From NCBI GenBank assembly GCA_023229385.1, contig JALNZI010000010.1, forward strand, positions 1 through 43,272: a stretch of 43,272 nt of DNA, written 5' to 3'. Position 1 is the stretch's first letter; each line of letters begins with the position of its first letter. The translations under genes were made by a program, and so were the position numbers. Below are positions 36,824 through 43,272 of the stretch, piece by piece. The stretch comes from Candidatus Omnitrophota bacterium (GTDB taxonomy: Bacteria; Omnitrophota; Gorgyraeia; Gygaellales; Profunditerraquicolaceae). The notes under the pieces are model-generated. The model had not been told where the DNA came from, made no database searches, and worked only from the letters and a program-made list of their open reading frames with translations.

Positions 36824-38212
36824 TTATTGTAATGCCGGTGCGACTTCATAATAGAGGTATATATCAATGGCATCTCCGTCCTCCCATGTAGCACTTCCAT
36901 AACTTATACTCTGTATTGGTTCAGCTACATCATTCTGACATGCGATTCCTGTGGATTGTGAGCTATACGCTTCCACGCCATTGACTTTAATAAGATAAGC
37001 TACAATGTAACTCGGATCACCACCAGGAACATAATGAGGAGTAAAGCCTATTTTTAACCCACCAACTAAATTGGCACTGGTATTTGATACGGTAAGGACG
37101 TTAATATTACCTGCGTAAATACTGATAGTTGCAGGAGCGGCTTGCTGTGTAACAGATATAGGGTATGCAGTAGTATTTGTTCCGTTGACATAAACCGTTC
37201 CTGTTCTTGCATCCCCGCCATTTGCGTTAATTGGGAACACCCTTAACTTACAACCACTTCCCCACTGAGAAGGACTAGATGTTATGTTAGTTGCTCCATC
37301 GGCAGCATATACCCTGTATTCAAGAAAGGATGCTTCACTAACATCAACCGTAAAAGCAGTATCTTCTGACATATAAATTACAGATTCCACATAACTTGCA
37401 ATAGAGTCTGCACTATATGACCAACTCATTGATCCTGTTGCAGCATATATCCATTCGCCAACAGAAAAAGAAAAAGAGTTTTTAAATGTTAACCCAGAAA
37501 CACTTCCTGAAGGAAGCTGAATGATTGTTGCAGATGGATTTTGCGTCCATGAGGTATATGCAATAGATGATATTACATACTTAACTGTATAAGAACCAAC
37601 ACCATAAGGTAAATTTTGATAGGTTGAAGATGGAGATGTAGGATCATTAAGAGCTGCACTGTAAACAATTGCATTGCCATTTACTTCATCCGAATTTCCA
37701 ATTGTAGTACTTACGGTTTTTATCCATGTCTGACTATTAGGTGTGGTGATTAATATACCAAAGTAATAATCATCAATCCCCAGGTCAGAAGGAAGTAGTC
37801 TCACATCACTTGGAGTTACATTAAACTTTCCGACTGCCGTTCCTGATGAATGTCCTCCTGATGGTTGAGCAGGGCTTAATACACCATTCTCCTCTTGATC
37901 GCTTGATTTGCAATAGCATGGTGGAAATGTTAGAGAGTTATCATGTTCATACCCACGAAAATCACCAAGCCGTACAGGTTCGTCAGGTGTTCCTCCAGGA
38001 CTCCCGCCTCTTGGTTGTAGATAATCCCAATTAGTAGGAAGATTTAGACCGTACTTGCCACTTCCTGACTGTGGAAAAGCTCCCCTGACAGGTTTCTTTT
38101 TACTCCATTTATTAATCAAAGGAGATGTCCCTACATCAAATAAATTAAAGCTTGAAGCCCCGATTAAATTCCGGACTGCTGTTAATGCTATATTTGTACT
38201 TCCAAGTGCCAT
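36824..38212 (-). CDS. BACON-like / Ig-like tail surface protein, 462 aa
   Basis: The N-terminus is not a signal peptide. Residues about 30-80 are proline/glycine-rich (KKPVRGAFPQSGSGKYG, PRGGSPGGTPDEPVRLGDF), a typical phage tail-protein linker. The rest is beta-sandwich-like. Near residues 280-355 lies a segment resembling a BACON domain, with DARTGTVYVNGTNTTAYPIS and the closing SVTQQA, the domain's usual end strand. BACON domains are carbohydrate- or mucin-linked modules of Bacteroidota and occur in the prototype crAssphage. A second beta domain follows (TISIYAGNINVLTVSNT onwards). It lies between the tail fibre and the muzzle region, which fits an adhesin of the virion. GC is far above the flanks (28 of 60 bases in 37201-37260). 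Confidence 0.55.
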   Translation of the reverse strand: MALGSTNIALTAVRNLIGASSFNLFDVGTSPLINKWSKKKPVRGAFPQSGSGKYGLNLPTNWDYLQPRGGSPGGTPDEPVRLGDFRGYEHDNSLTFPPCYCKSSDQEENGVLSPAQPSGGHSSGTAVGKFNVTPSDVRLLPSDLGIDDYYFGILITTPNSQTWIKTVSTTIGNSDEVNGNAIVYSAALNDPTSPSSTYQNLPYGVGSYTVKYVISSIAYTSWTQNPSATIIQLPSGSVSGLTFKNSFSFSVGEWIYAATGSMSWSYSADSIASYVESVIYMSEDTAFTVDVSEASFLEYRVYAADGATNITSSPSQWGSGCKLRVFPINANGGDARTGTVYVNGTNTTAYPISVTQQAAPATISIYAGNINVLTVSNTSANLVGGLKIGFTPHYVPGGDPSYIVAYLIKVNGVEAYSSQSTGIACQNDVAEPIQSISYGSATWEDGDAIDIYLYYEVAPALQ

Positions 38213-38222
38213 ATTATTAGTA

Positions 38223-39782
38223 TTATGCGTAAGCTATTACATCGCCAGTAGCCATAATGTCGCCATCAACTTCGAGTTTATATGTTGCAGGAATCCTTCC
38301 TATACCAACATTACCATCTTTCAGCACAAGGTTTATTAAGTAAAAATTATCATTAGCAGCATTAGGTGTTACAAACTGCACTCCGTTTCTGAATAGTATT
38401 TCCCTGCCGTCTCCTGCAAATGAATCATTTGCGTTTCCAATAGGATCATATCCAAATGATATTGTTTGAGTACCACTTGATGCACCAAGCATTAAAACTG
38501 GATAAACTACACTATAACCCCAATGTGTATATGTTATAGCTCTTGTACTATTTATAGTTAAATATGTAGAAAAATTCGGAGTAACTAAAGAAGCATAACC
38601 ACCAGAAGCGTGATTTCCCCAACCATAAGCTGTTTCTCCATGTGCTATATTTGCATGAGTAAAATCTGTCAAATGAGTATCAGGAAGAAATCCGGTATGA
38701 CCAGATAACGCATAAGTTAAATTACTAAGTGCTGAATGATCAAATGTTCCAGATGTAATAGATACCCATGTACCATCTCCTCTGAAAAAGTGTGCAATAC
38801 TACCATCTAACTGAAGTCCACCTATTGTTGTAGTAGTAGCAAGAGGCATACTGTCCCACCAATCAGTAGGAGCAGAACCAGTAAACGCACTTATTTCTCC
38901 TGTAGCTATTATATTTCCAGTTATAGATAATGTAGTTCCATCATATGTTATTCCATTTGTACCTTCAATAACACTAGCTGATGTAAATACTGCTATTTGA
39001 TCATTAACAGGAGTACCGGTTCTAGTGACAGGATTTACTAATGCTACTTGAAAATAACTAGCTGAATGATTTTCAAGTTTAGAGCTATCAACAGCTACAC
39101 CTGTTGCGGATAATGCTCCTACATCAGTATATGTTAATCCATGTACAGCAAATCCAAATGTAGTAGCATTTATAGCTTTTAGAAAATGTCCAGCTGTAAG
39201 ACCTGATGCCGTAGTACTAGTTAATGCGTGTGTATGTGATGTATCAGATTTTAATCCTAATGCAACAGATAAATCTGTTTGATCAGCTAATGTACCGCCA
39301 ATTAATCCCCAATTAGTAGCTCCTGCTCCACCAGATGCATTTAATACTCCGTTTGCATCAATAGTCAAATTTGAGCCTACCTTTATTCCGCCTACAGTAG
39401 TTGCAGTAGCATATGGCATACTATCCCACCAACTTGATGCTATAACTCCTGTAAAAGCAGCTATTTCACCAGAAGCGGTAATACTTCCGATAACATGTAT
39501 ATTACCATATATTGTTTGATCTGGATGAATACTTGATGTTTGATATCTAACATATCTTAAATCCGCAGTTGCTTGTGTTAAATATGCACCACCTATTATA
39601 TTTATTGTAGCATTAGTAGGAACAGCACTAACTTGTTCCCAACCATCTTTTTTATTTTTTCTAGATATATCTATTAAATGATAAATAGTATTGTCATTAC
39701 TGCAATAAACAAGTTGATCTATATTGACTTTTTGTAAGCCATATAGATCAGTACGATTTATTACTGTAATTAAACTATCCAT
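38223..39782 (-). CDS. Tail fibre protein with repeated modules, 519 aa
   Basis: After an N-terminal domain of about 100 residues (begins DSLITVINRTDLYGLQK), the protein contains two copies of a module reading GE-I-x-AFTG, about 7 residues, WWDSMP-x-AT-x-TT-x-GG, at about residues 100-135 and 290-325. A third, shortened echo (GDIMATGDVIAYA) forms its C-terminus. Between are fibre-type motifs: TASGLTAGHFLKAINATTFGF, IAVFTSASVIEGTNG, AYGWGNHASGGYAS, and GNVGIGRIPATYKLEVDGD. These are typical of trimeric phage fibres and of repeats in Bacteroidota phage tail genes. Its stop is 10 bases before the BACON-like start. Its own start overlaps the upstream stop (TAATG). Role inferred: receptor binding or spacer shaft. 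Confidence 0.7.
   Translation of the reverse strand: MDSLITVINRTDLYGLQKVNIDQLVYCSNDNTIYHLIDISRKNKKDGWEQVSAVPTNATINIIGGAYLTQATADLRYVRYQTSSIHPDQTIYGNIHVIGSITASGEIAAFTGVIASSWWDSMPYATATTVGGIKVGSNLTIDANGVLNASGGAGATNWGLIGGTLADQTDLSVALGLKSDTSHTHALTSTTASGLTAGHFLKAINATTFGFAVHGLTYTDVGALSATGVAVDSSKLENHSASYFQVALVNPVTRTGTPVNDQIAVFTSASVIEGTNGITYDGTTLSITGNIIATGEISAFTGSAPTDWWDSMPLATTTTIGGLQLDGSIAHFFRGDGTWVSITSGTFDHSALSNLTYALSGHTGFLPDTHLTDFTHANIAHGETAYGWGNHASGGYASLVTPNFSTYLTINSTRAITYTHWGYSVVYPVLMLGASSGTQTISFGYDPIGNANDSFAGDGREILFRNGVQFVTPNAANDNFYLINLVLKDGNVGIGRIPATYKLEVDGDIMATGDVIAYA
38813..38910 (-). repeat. Fibre module, second copy
   Basis: Encodes GEISAFTG, a variable 7 residues, then WWDSMPLATTTTIGGL inside the tail fibre gene. 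It matches the copy at 39385-39479 at protein level and partly at DNA level (the stretch around GGCATACTGTCCCACCAA is nearly identical in both). Direct repeats of this kind permit recombination within the fibre gene. Confidence 0.7.
39385..39479 (-). repeat. Fibre module, first copy
   Basis: Encodes GEIAAFTG, a variable 7 residues, then WWDSMPYATATTVGGI near residue 100-135 of the tail fibre. Pairs with the copy at 38813-38910, about 570 bases away. The spacer segment between AFTG and WWDSMP differs between copies, while the flanks are conserved. Confidence 0.7.
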
Positions 39783-40525
39783 TATAAAGATGTTTGTCCA
39801 GTTATTGAAGTACTAACAGGATTAGTATTTTCATTTCTAAAGTCATTTAATATAGGTCTGTCAAGATCAATAATAAATGTTTGTAATAATCTACTCATTT
39901 CAGATCTATCTTCAGGATCACCAGCACTAGCTCTGTTTTTAGCTTTTTTACTTTCTTGTAACCACATACTAAATGGATTAGTTATGGGGTTTTTACTATC
40001 TAACGAATATAATTGATGTTTATGACCTTTTCTAAGCATACAATATATCAAATACCATTCTATTGCACCTTGTATAACTGAATCTTTAGGTACTTTAGGA
40101 AGATATAACATCCATTCAGGATCATATTCAACAGCTGGAGATTGATAATATAAAACAATTTCACCTTCTTCAAAAGAGGTTACTATATAACCATTTTTAA
40201 TACTATATGTTTCTAAACTATTATATTTAGAATTATCTAGAGGTTGTTTAATAGGATTAATAACATTTAATCTTCTTATTAAATAACCATTATATTCAAC
40301 ACCTAAAATTCTTCTAATATCTTGGGGAGAATCATCTGGAAGAGAAACAACATAATCTATAACATTAAGAGTTATTTTCTTATCTTCATAAGAATTAATA
40401 AGTTGCAGCTGATCAAGAGCATCAGCAATCCATAATGGAGCTCTTGGTAACCAATCACTATAATCTATATCAAAATTATTTTCAACTCTAGCAAGTATTT
40501 CTTTGCAACTAGTTAATTGATACAT
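39782..40525 (-). CDS. Conserved crAss-like head-tail ring / tubular-type structural protein, 247 aa
   Basis: The start is the first gene after a promoter at 40542-40573, and its TAA overlaps the fibre's ATG (TAATG). The N-terminal half has a pattern that I associate with a conserved structural protein of crAss-like phages: TSCKEILARVENNFDIDYSDW, PRAPLWIADALDQL, DYVVSLPDDSPQDIRRILGV, YNGYLIRRL. The middle has QGAIEWYLIYCMLRKGH, and the C-terminus is serine/threonine/asparagine-rich. The size and position before tail genes would suit a ring or tubular adaptor between portal and tail. Assignment is by recognition of pattern and context; no catalytic motif exists. Confidence 0.5.
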   Translation of the reverse strand: MYQLTSCKEILARVENNFDIDYSDWLPRAPLWIADALDQLQLINSYEDKKITLNVIDYVVSLPDDSPQDIRRILGVEYNGYLIRRLNVINPIKQPLDNSKYNSLETYSIKNGYIVTSFEEGEIVLYYQSPAVEYDPEWMLYLPKVPKDSVIQGAIEWYLIYCMLRKGHKHQLYSLDSKNPITNPFSMWLQESKKAKNRASAGDPEDRSEMSRLLQTFIIDLDRPILNDFRNENTNPVSTSITGQTSL

Positions 40526-40541
40526 GATAATTTTATTTATA

Positions 40542-40573
40542 TAAAGTTATAAAAAATATTTGACATTTGCAAG
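40542..40573 (-). promoter_or_regulatory. Bacteroidota-type late promoter
   Basis: On the - strand CTTG (40573-40570), a 20-base spacer and TAACTTTA (40549-40542) match TTTG-N19-21-TAnnTTTG with two substitutions. The -7 box is identical to the one at 4444-4451 on the other strand. It lies just after a terminator and about 17 bases before the start of the 247-aa gene, so the leader would be very short. It would drive the ring, fibre, muzzle, cargo and polymerase genes. Confidence 0.45.
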
Positions 40574-40584
40574 GAATACTACAA

Positions 40585-40627
40585 AAAGAAGTTAAAAAGT
40601 GTAGGCTCTATTAAAACCTACACTTTT
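40585..40627 (-). terminator. Stem-loop terminator after the 230-aa gene
   Basis: Perfect 11-bp stem with arms at 40617-40627 and 40595-40605 and an 11-base loop. On the - strand it is followed by TTAACTTCTTTTT. It begins 4 bases after the stop of the 230-aa gene and comes just before the promoter at 40542-40573, so it separates two - strand units. Confidence 0.8.
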
Positions 40628-40630
40628 AAA

Positions 40631-41323
40631 TTATGCAATACGATATAATACAAAAGTATTAGCAGCAGTTTTTCTTACTCTGAATGTAGCAGAAGTAGCA
40701 GCAGCTACAGCAGCATTTCCTACAATTGTAAATCCATCAGCAGCAACAAAAGTTATGATTCCACCTGCTCCAATATTAATAATATTGAAATCAAAAGCTT
40801 CATCAGCACTAACCCGGCTAGCACAAGCCGTGTCCATTTGTGTTCCAGTAGGAAGAGTATAGTTAATAGCTCCTACAGGAGTAGCAGTAAGTAATCCGGC
40901 AATAAAACTATCTGCCATTGTAGCTTTATTAGCAGGATCTGTATTGCTATTTACAGGAGCAGCTTGTGTTTTAATATACCTACCACTAGTAACTTGATTA
41001 AGAGCAAGTCCTTTATTAACAGAAAATCTAGCTACAAACTGATCTTCTACAGCAACACCAAGTTCAGCAGCACTTGATTTATAAAATCCCATAGTAGAAG
41101 TGGAAGCAAAAGTGATTGCTGGATCATCATATGCTCCATCTGCTGCATGGACTTTACCATCTTTCAATAGTACACTATCAACAGTAACACCAGAACCAGA
41201 AGTTTTTTCACTGATTGTATCAACACTTAATGCTCCACTAGGGAGATACGAATTTAAATAAGTAACTACTTCATTCATTTTTCTACGAATAGCAGTAGTT
41301 GCAGGACCGACTAAAATGTTCAT
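40631..41323 (-). CDS. Probable fibre or head-decoration structural protein, 230 aa
   Basis: The N-terminal helix (residues 5-25, AIRRKMNEVVTYLNSYL) is followed by the phage-structural motif EKTSGSGVTVDSVLLKDGKVHAAD. That motif is common in tail and capsid-fibre proteins of Bacteroidota phages. The remainder is small-residue-rich and beta-stranded, with AAPVNSNTDPANKATMADSFIAGLL and a C-terminal domain ending GNAAVAAATSATFRVRKTAANTFVLYRIA, as in compact trimeric heads of phage fibres. It ends just before a strong terminator. Head fibre, decoration protein and short tail fibre are all possible. No enzymatic motif. Confidence 0.5.
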   Translation of the reverse strand: MNILVGPATTAIRRKMNEVVTYLNSYLPSGALSVDTISEKTSGSGVTVDSVLLKDGKVHAADGAYDDPAITFASTSTMGFYKSSAAELGVAVEDQFVARFSVNKGLALNQVTSGRYIKTQAAPVNSNTDPANKATMADSFIAGLLTATPVGAINYTLPTGTQMDTACASRVSADEAFDFNIINIGAGGIITFVAADGFTIVGNAAVAAATSATFRVRKTAANTFVLYRIA

Positions 41324-41350
41324 AATAAAAGTATTTAATTGTTTAGAAAC

Positions 41351-41902
41351 TCACTTTCTTTGTAAAGAATCTATAGCATTGAAGTTCTTTATATTTTTAG
41401 TATTTTCATCAATATTGATACTATTATTATCAATATTAGTTGTAGTTATTCGTACTTGATGATATGTAATATATGCTCCAATTACTGTAGTTATACATGT
41501 AAATGCTAATACTCCAATTGCTATTTTAGGATATTTTTTAAACATCCTATATTCTATAAGATCAATATTAATATCACGTAACTTCTTTTCAGTATCACCT
41601 TTCTTTTCAATAAGATCATCTGCTATTTTTTGAATATTATCCGCTTGAGGACAAGCTACAATATGATCTCTATTAGCATCTTTTAATAAATTAATATCTT
41701 TTTCTATCTCACGTATATCATCCTCTGCATGTGTAACTCTAGAGTTAGTTAATATTACCTGTTTTTCTATTCTATCTGAAGTAGCATTAGATGTATTAAT
41801 TCTTTCATTTAAAACAAAAAATTCAGCATCTAATTTAGAATATAAAGTTTTTATTTTCTCATTAAATAGATTAGTAATTATCTCTACTTCACTTTGTTTC
41901 AT
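41351..41902 (-). CDS. Coiled-coil protein with one membrane span, 183 aa
   Basis: Residues 1-120 form a long charged coiled coil (EVEIITNLFNEKIKTLYSKL, later EDDIREIEKDINLLKDANRD) broken by a CPQA motif at 84-87. A transmembrane helix follows at about 126-147 (KIAIGVLAFTCITTVIGAYI), then a polar tail with repeated asparagine and aspartate ending DSLQRK. It uses TGA as its stop, so TGA is not recoded. It lies just downstream of the 113-aa membrane protein, so the two could form a lysis or membrane complex (for example holin with a coiled-coil partner). The topology, with a long cytoplasmic coiled coil, resembles XhlA-type proteins; this is analogy only. Confidence 0.5.
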   Translation of the reverse strand: MKQSEVEIITNLFNEKIKTLYSKLDAEFFVLNERINTSNATSDRIEKQVILTNSRVTHAEDDIREIEKDINLLKDANRDHIVACPQADNIQKIADDLIEKKGDTEKKLRDINIDLIEYRMFKKYPKIAIGVLAFTCITTVIGAYITYHQVRITTTNIDNNSINIDENTKNIKNFNAIDSLQRK

Positions 41903-41924
41903 ATTTTATGATATTAAATAATTA

Positions 41925-42266
41925 TTACTTCTTTAATATTTCCTCTCCATGTCTTTTAAGTTTCTCTTTAAAAAGTTCATAAACTCCTTTACCAAGACCT
42001 AAACCACATGCAAATCCAACTACTAGTTTTATAGGAACTACTATACCAGATGGTAAAAATGAAGTTAACCATTCAGTAATATTAGTATCTGCATCCATAA
42101 AGATTAACATTACAGCTAAATTTAAGATAAAAGATAATATAAATTCTGGAGCATTATCTTTCCACCAAAATTTCATATTTAATTCTTTAATTTTATCAGT
42201 TCGTCCATTATATCTAATAAGAAAATATGCAATAGACCCAAGTAGAAATAGTAACCATGCTTTCAT
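41925..42266 (-). CDS. Small membrane protein, possible holin
   Basis: 113 residues with three hydrophobic segments: about 2-18 (AWLLFLLGSIAYFLI), 41-58 (FILSFILNLAVMLIFM) and 74-96 (IVVPIKLVVGFACGLGLGKG), plus a basic C-terminus (KEKLKRHGEEILKK). Three spans in about 110 residues with a charged tail is the class I holin layout. It is the only gene here with a strong Shine-Dalgarno sequence (AGGAGGT at 42271-42277). It sits next to the coiled-coil membrane protein. I see no endolysin in the window apart from the transglycosylase-like virion protein, so the holin call is inference. Confidence 0.5.
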   Translation of the reverse strand: MKAWLLFLLGSIAYFLIRYNGRTDKIKELNMKFWWKDNAPEFILSFILNLAVMLIFMDADTNITEWLTSFLPSGIVVPIKLVVGFACGLGLGKGVYELFKEKLKRHGEEILKK

Positions 42267-42270
42267 TTTA

Positions 42271-42277
42271 ACCTCCT
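42271..42277 (-). promoter_or_regulatory. Strong Shine-Dalgarno sequence of the 113-aa gene
   Basis: AGGAGGT on the - strand, ending 4 bases before the ATG at 42266. Other starts in the window show only A/T leaders, as is normal for Bacteroidota, so this site is an exception and supports the chosen start. It falls in the gap after the GC-richer beta-helix gene. Confidence 0.6.
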
Positions 42278-42281
42278 TATT

Positions 42282-43272
42282 TTATTTTATGAATTTTCCG
42301 TTATGTTTAATAAATTTCCCATTCTCTTTAATTATCCTGATTGACTTAGACTCCGGCTCCGTAGGTGGTATGTCCTGATTTGAAATTGTCAGTGCATAAT
42401 CATCATATACTCCGGATGCATCATTTGCCGTTGCTCTGACTGTTACCGTACCATCTGTAACAGCTGTTACTATTCCGGTTTGTGCTATTGTTGCTGAACC
42501 TGTACCATTAATAACAGACCATGTTTTTGTTGTATCTGAAGCATTATCCGGTTCAACATTAGTATACATTTGCAATGTACCGCCTTCTGTTGAAATAGTT
42601 GTTGCAGATCCAACAGCTGATATGGTTATCGAAGTTACTAATACTGCAGGAGAAGCATCGTATTCAATCGCTCCTATTGTTGGAGTAGTAGCACTCCTGG
42701 CATTACCATAAAAATCTGTTGTGATATAGTCTATTGGTAAAGCATTGTCTATTGCCGGGGAACCTTCCTGAACATGATAATCAGTAGTAGATACAAAATT
42801 CGGATTAGCCGGAGTTGGTGAATTAATTTCCCATCCAAAAGTTGATCTGATAAGTGCGATATCGTTCATGTGATAAGCAGAACCGGAATAGACTATTGGA
42901 ACAACATTGTTAGGCGCATAATATAAATTATAATCTGCGTCAACTTGAGCATTGCTGACACCGTATGTTACCATTTGAGCAACAACATCAGTAGTTAGTT
43001 GGGTGTAAAAAATATTGTTTTTTACATTGATGTCAGTTGACCCATCATTTGTAAAAAACTGGTACATATCAGTTGTATTATTAGTATTGTCTCCATAGAA
43101 GGTATTATTATAAATTTCGGCACCATCAATATCTTCAAGAGCGATACCCCTACCTGACTGATACTTAATAATGTTATTATAAATTTTAATGCCCCGTATC
43201 TGGCCTGTACCGCCATGCGGTCCTTGTATCCACATTGAAATTGCATAAGGAGATATTTTATTTGGTACATCC
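42282..43272 (-). CDS. Beta-helix / Big_2 surface protein (partial, N-terminus outside window)
   Basis: An ATG exists at 43235 but the frame stays open to the window edge, so this is the C-terminal 329 residues of a longer gene. Residues up to about 110 are right-handed beta-helix rungs (GIKIYNNIIKYQSG, GAEIYNNTFYGD, INVKNNIFYTQ). The segment SPAIDNALPIDYITTDFYGN with PTIGAIEYD matches the end of choice-of-anchor Q type domains. A Big_2 (bacterial Ig-like) domain follows: SITISAVGSATTIS, WSVINGTGSATIAQTG, TVRATANDASG. The end, NGKFIKHNGKFIK, is a tandem repeat. Beta-helix plus Ig-like domains suggest a tailspike or surface-polysaccharide binder or lyase. GC is higher than in neighbours (24 of 60 bases in 42361-42420). 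Confidence 0.65.
   Translation of the reverse strand, partial: DVPNKISPYAISMWIQGPHGGTGQIRGIKIYNNIIKYQSGRGIALEDIDGAEIYNNTFYGDNTNNTTDMYQFFTNDGSTDINVKNNIFYTQLTTDVVAQMVTYGVSNAQVDADYNLYYAPNNVVPIVYSGSAYHMNDIALIRSTFGWEINSPTPANPNFVSTTDYHVQEGSPAIDNALPIDYITTDFYGNARSATTPTIGAIEYDASPAVLVTSITISAVGSATTISTEGGTLQMYTNVEPDNASDTTKTWSVINGTGSATIAQTGIVTAVTDGTVTVRATANDASGVYDDYALTISNQDIPPTEPESKSIRIIKENGKFIKHNGKFIK

Noticed and set aside
38223..39782. Diversity-generating retroelement target in the tail fibre
   Set aside because: No reverse transcriptase or template repeat was seen in the window, and the fibre repeats do not show adenine-specific substitutions. The rest of the genome could not be examined.
43022..43270. 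82-aa frame on the - strand at the right edge
   Set aside because: It is out of frame with the beta-helix gene, whose rungs continue across the same bases up to the edge.
1..43272. CRISPR array, insertion sequences or tRNA clusters
   Set aside because: No regularly spaced short repeats, no transposase and no tRNA-like sequences were seen on reading through both strands.

Overview
This window looks like about 43 kb of a crAss-like phage (Crassvirales; tailed dsDNA phage of Bacteroidota). The DNA is very AT-rich. Almost every gene starts from an AT-rich leader with no Shine-Dalgarno sequence, as is usual in Bacteroidota. The two clearest promoters fit the Bacteroides pattern TTTG-N19/20-TAnnTTTR. 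The strongest marker is one 18.7-kb open frame (6247 codons) holding a DFDMD motif in the context of the crAss virion RNA polymerase. It lies directly downstream of a large muzzle/stabilisation-type gene and two cargo-type genes. TAA, TAG and TGA all end genes, so the standard code is used, unlike some other crAss-like phages.

Left block (1-8400, + strand): a packed series of small genes around nucleotide and DNA metabolism. It holds a partial zinc-ribbon protein, ThyX thymidylate synthase, an ATP-dependent DNA ligase, a Gp157-family protein, a DUF932 protein, dUTPase and a GIY-YIG nuclease, plus about ten small genes I do not recognise. Stem-loop terminators at 448, 4386 and 7234 divide it into units. 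A promoter sits in the T-tract of the 4386 terminator. ThyX makes dTMP while dUTPase removes dUTP and supplies dUMP, so together they supply thymidine nucleotides.

Centre (8401-8503): a perfect 10-bp hairpin ends both converging transcription units.

Right block (8504-43272, - strand; transcription runs right to left): late and virion genes. In order of transcription these are a partial beta-helix/Big_2 surface protein, two membrane proteins (possibly lysis), a fibre-like protein, a terminator and promoter, a conserved head-tail ring-type protein, a repeat-containing tail fibre, a BACON-like protein, two very small ORFs, a small helical protein, the 1401-aa muzzle-like protein, a 716-aa protein with a lytic-transglycosylase-like domain, an 809-aa cargo-like protein, and the 6247-aa RNA polymerase polyprotein. 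The last three are probably carried in the virion and ejected with the DNA: one would open peptidoglycan, and the polymerase would transcribe the first phage genes.

The host-facing genes (BACON-like and beta-helix) are clearly richer in GC than their neighbours, which suggests exchange with Bacteroidota. Portal, capsid, terminase and the replicative polymerase are not in the window, so this is a partial genome.
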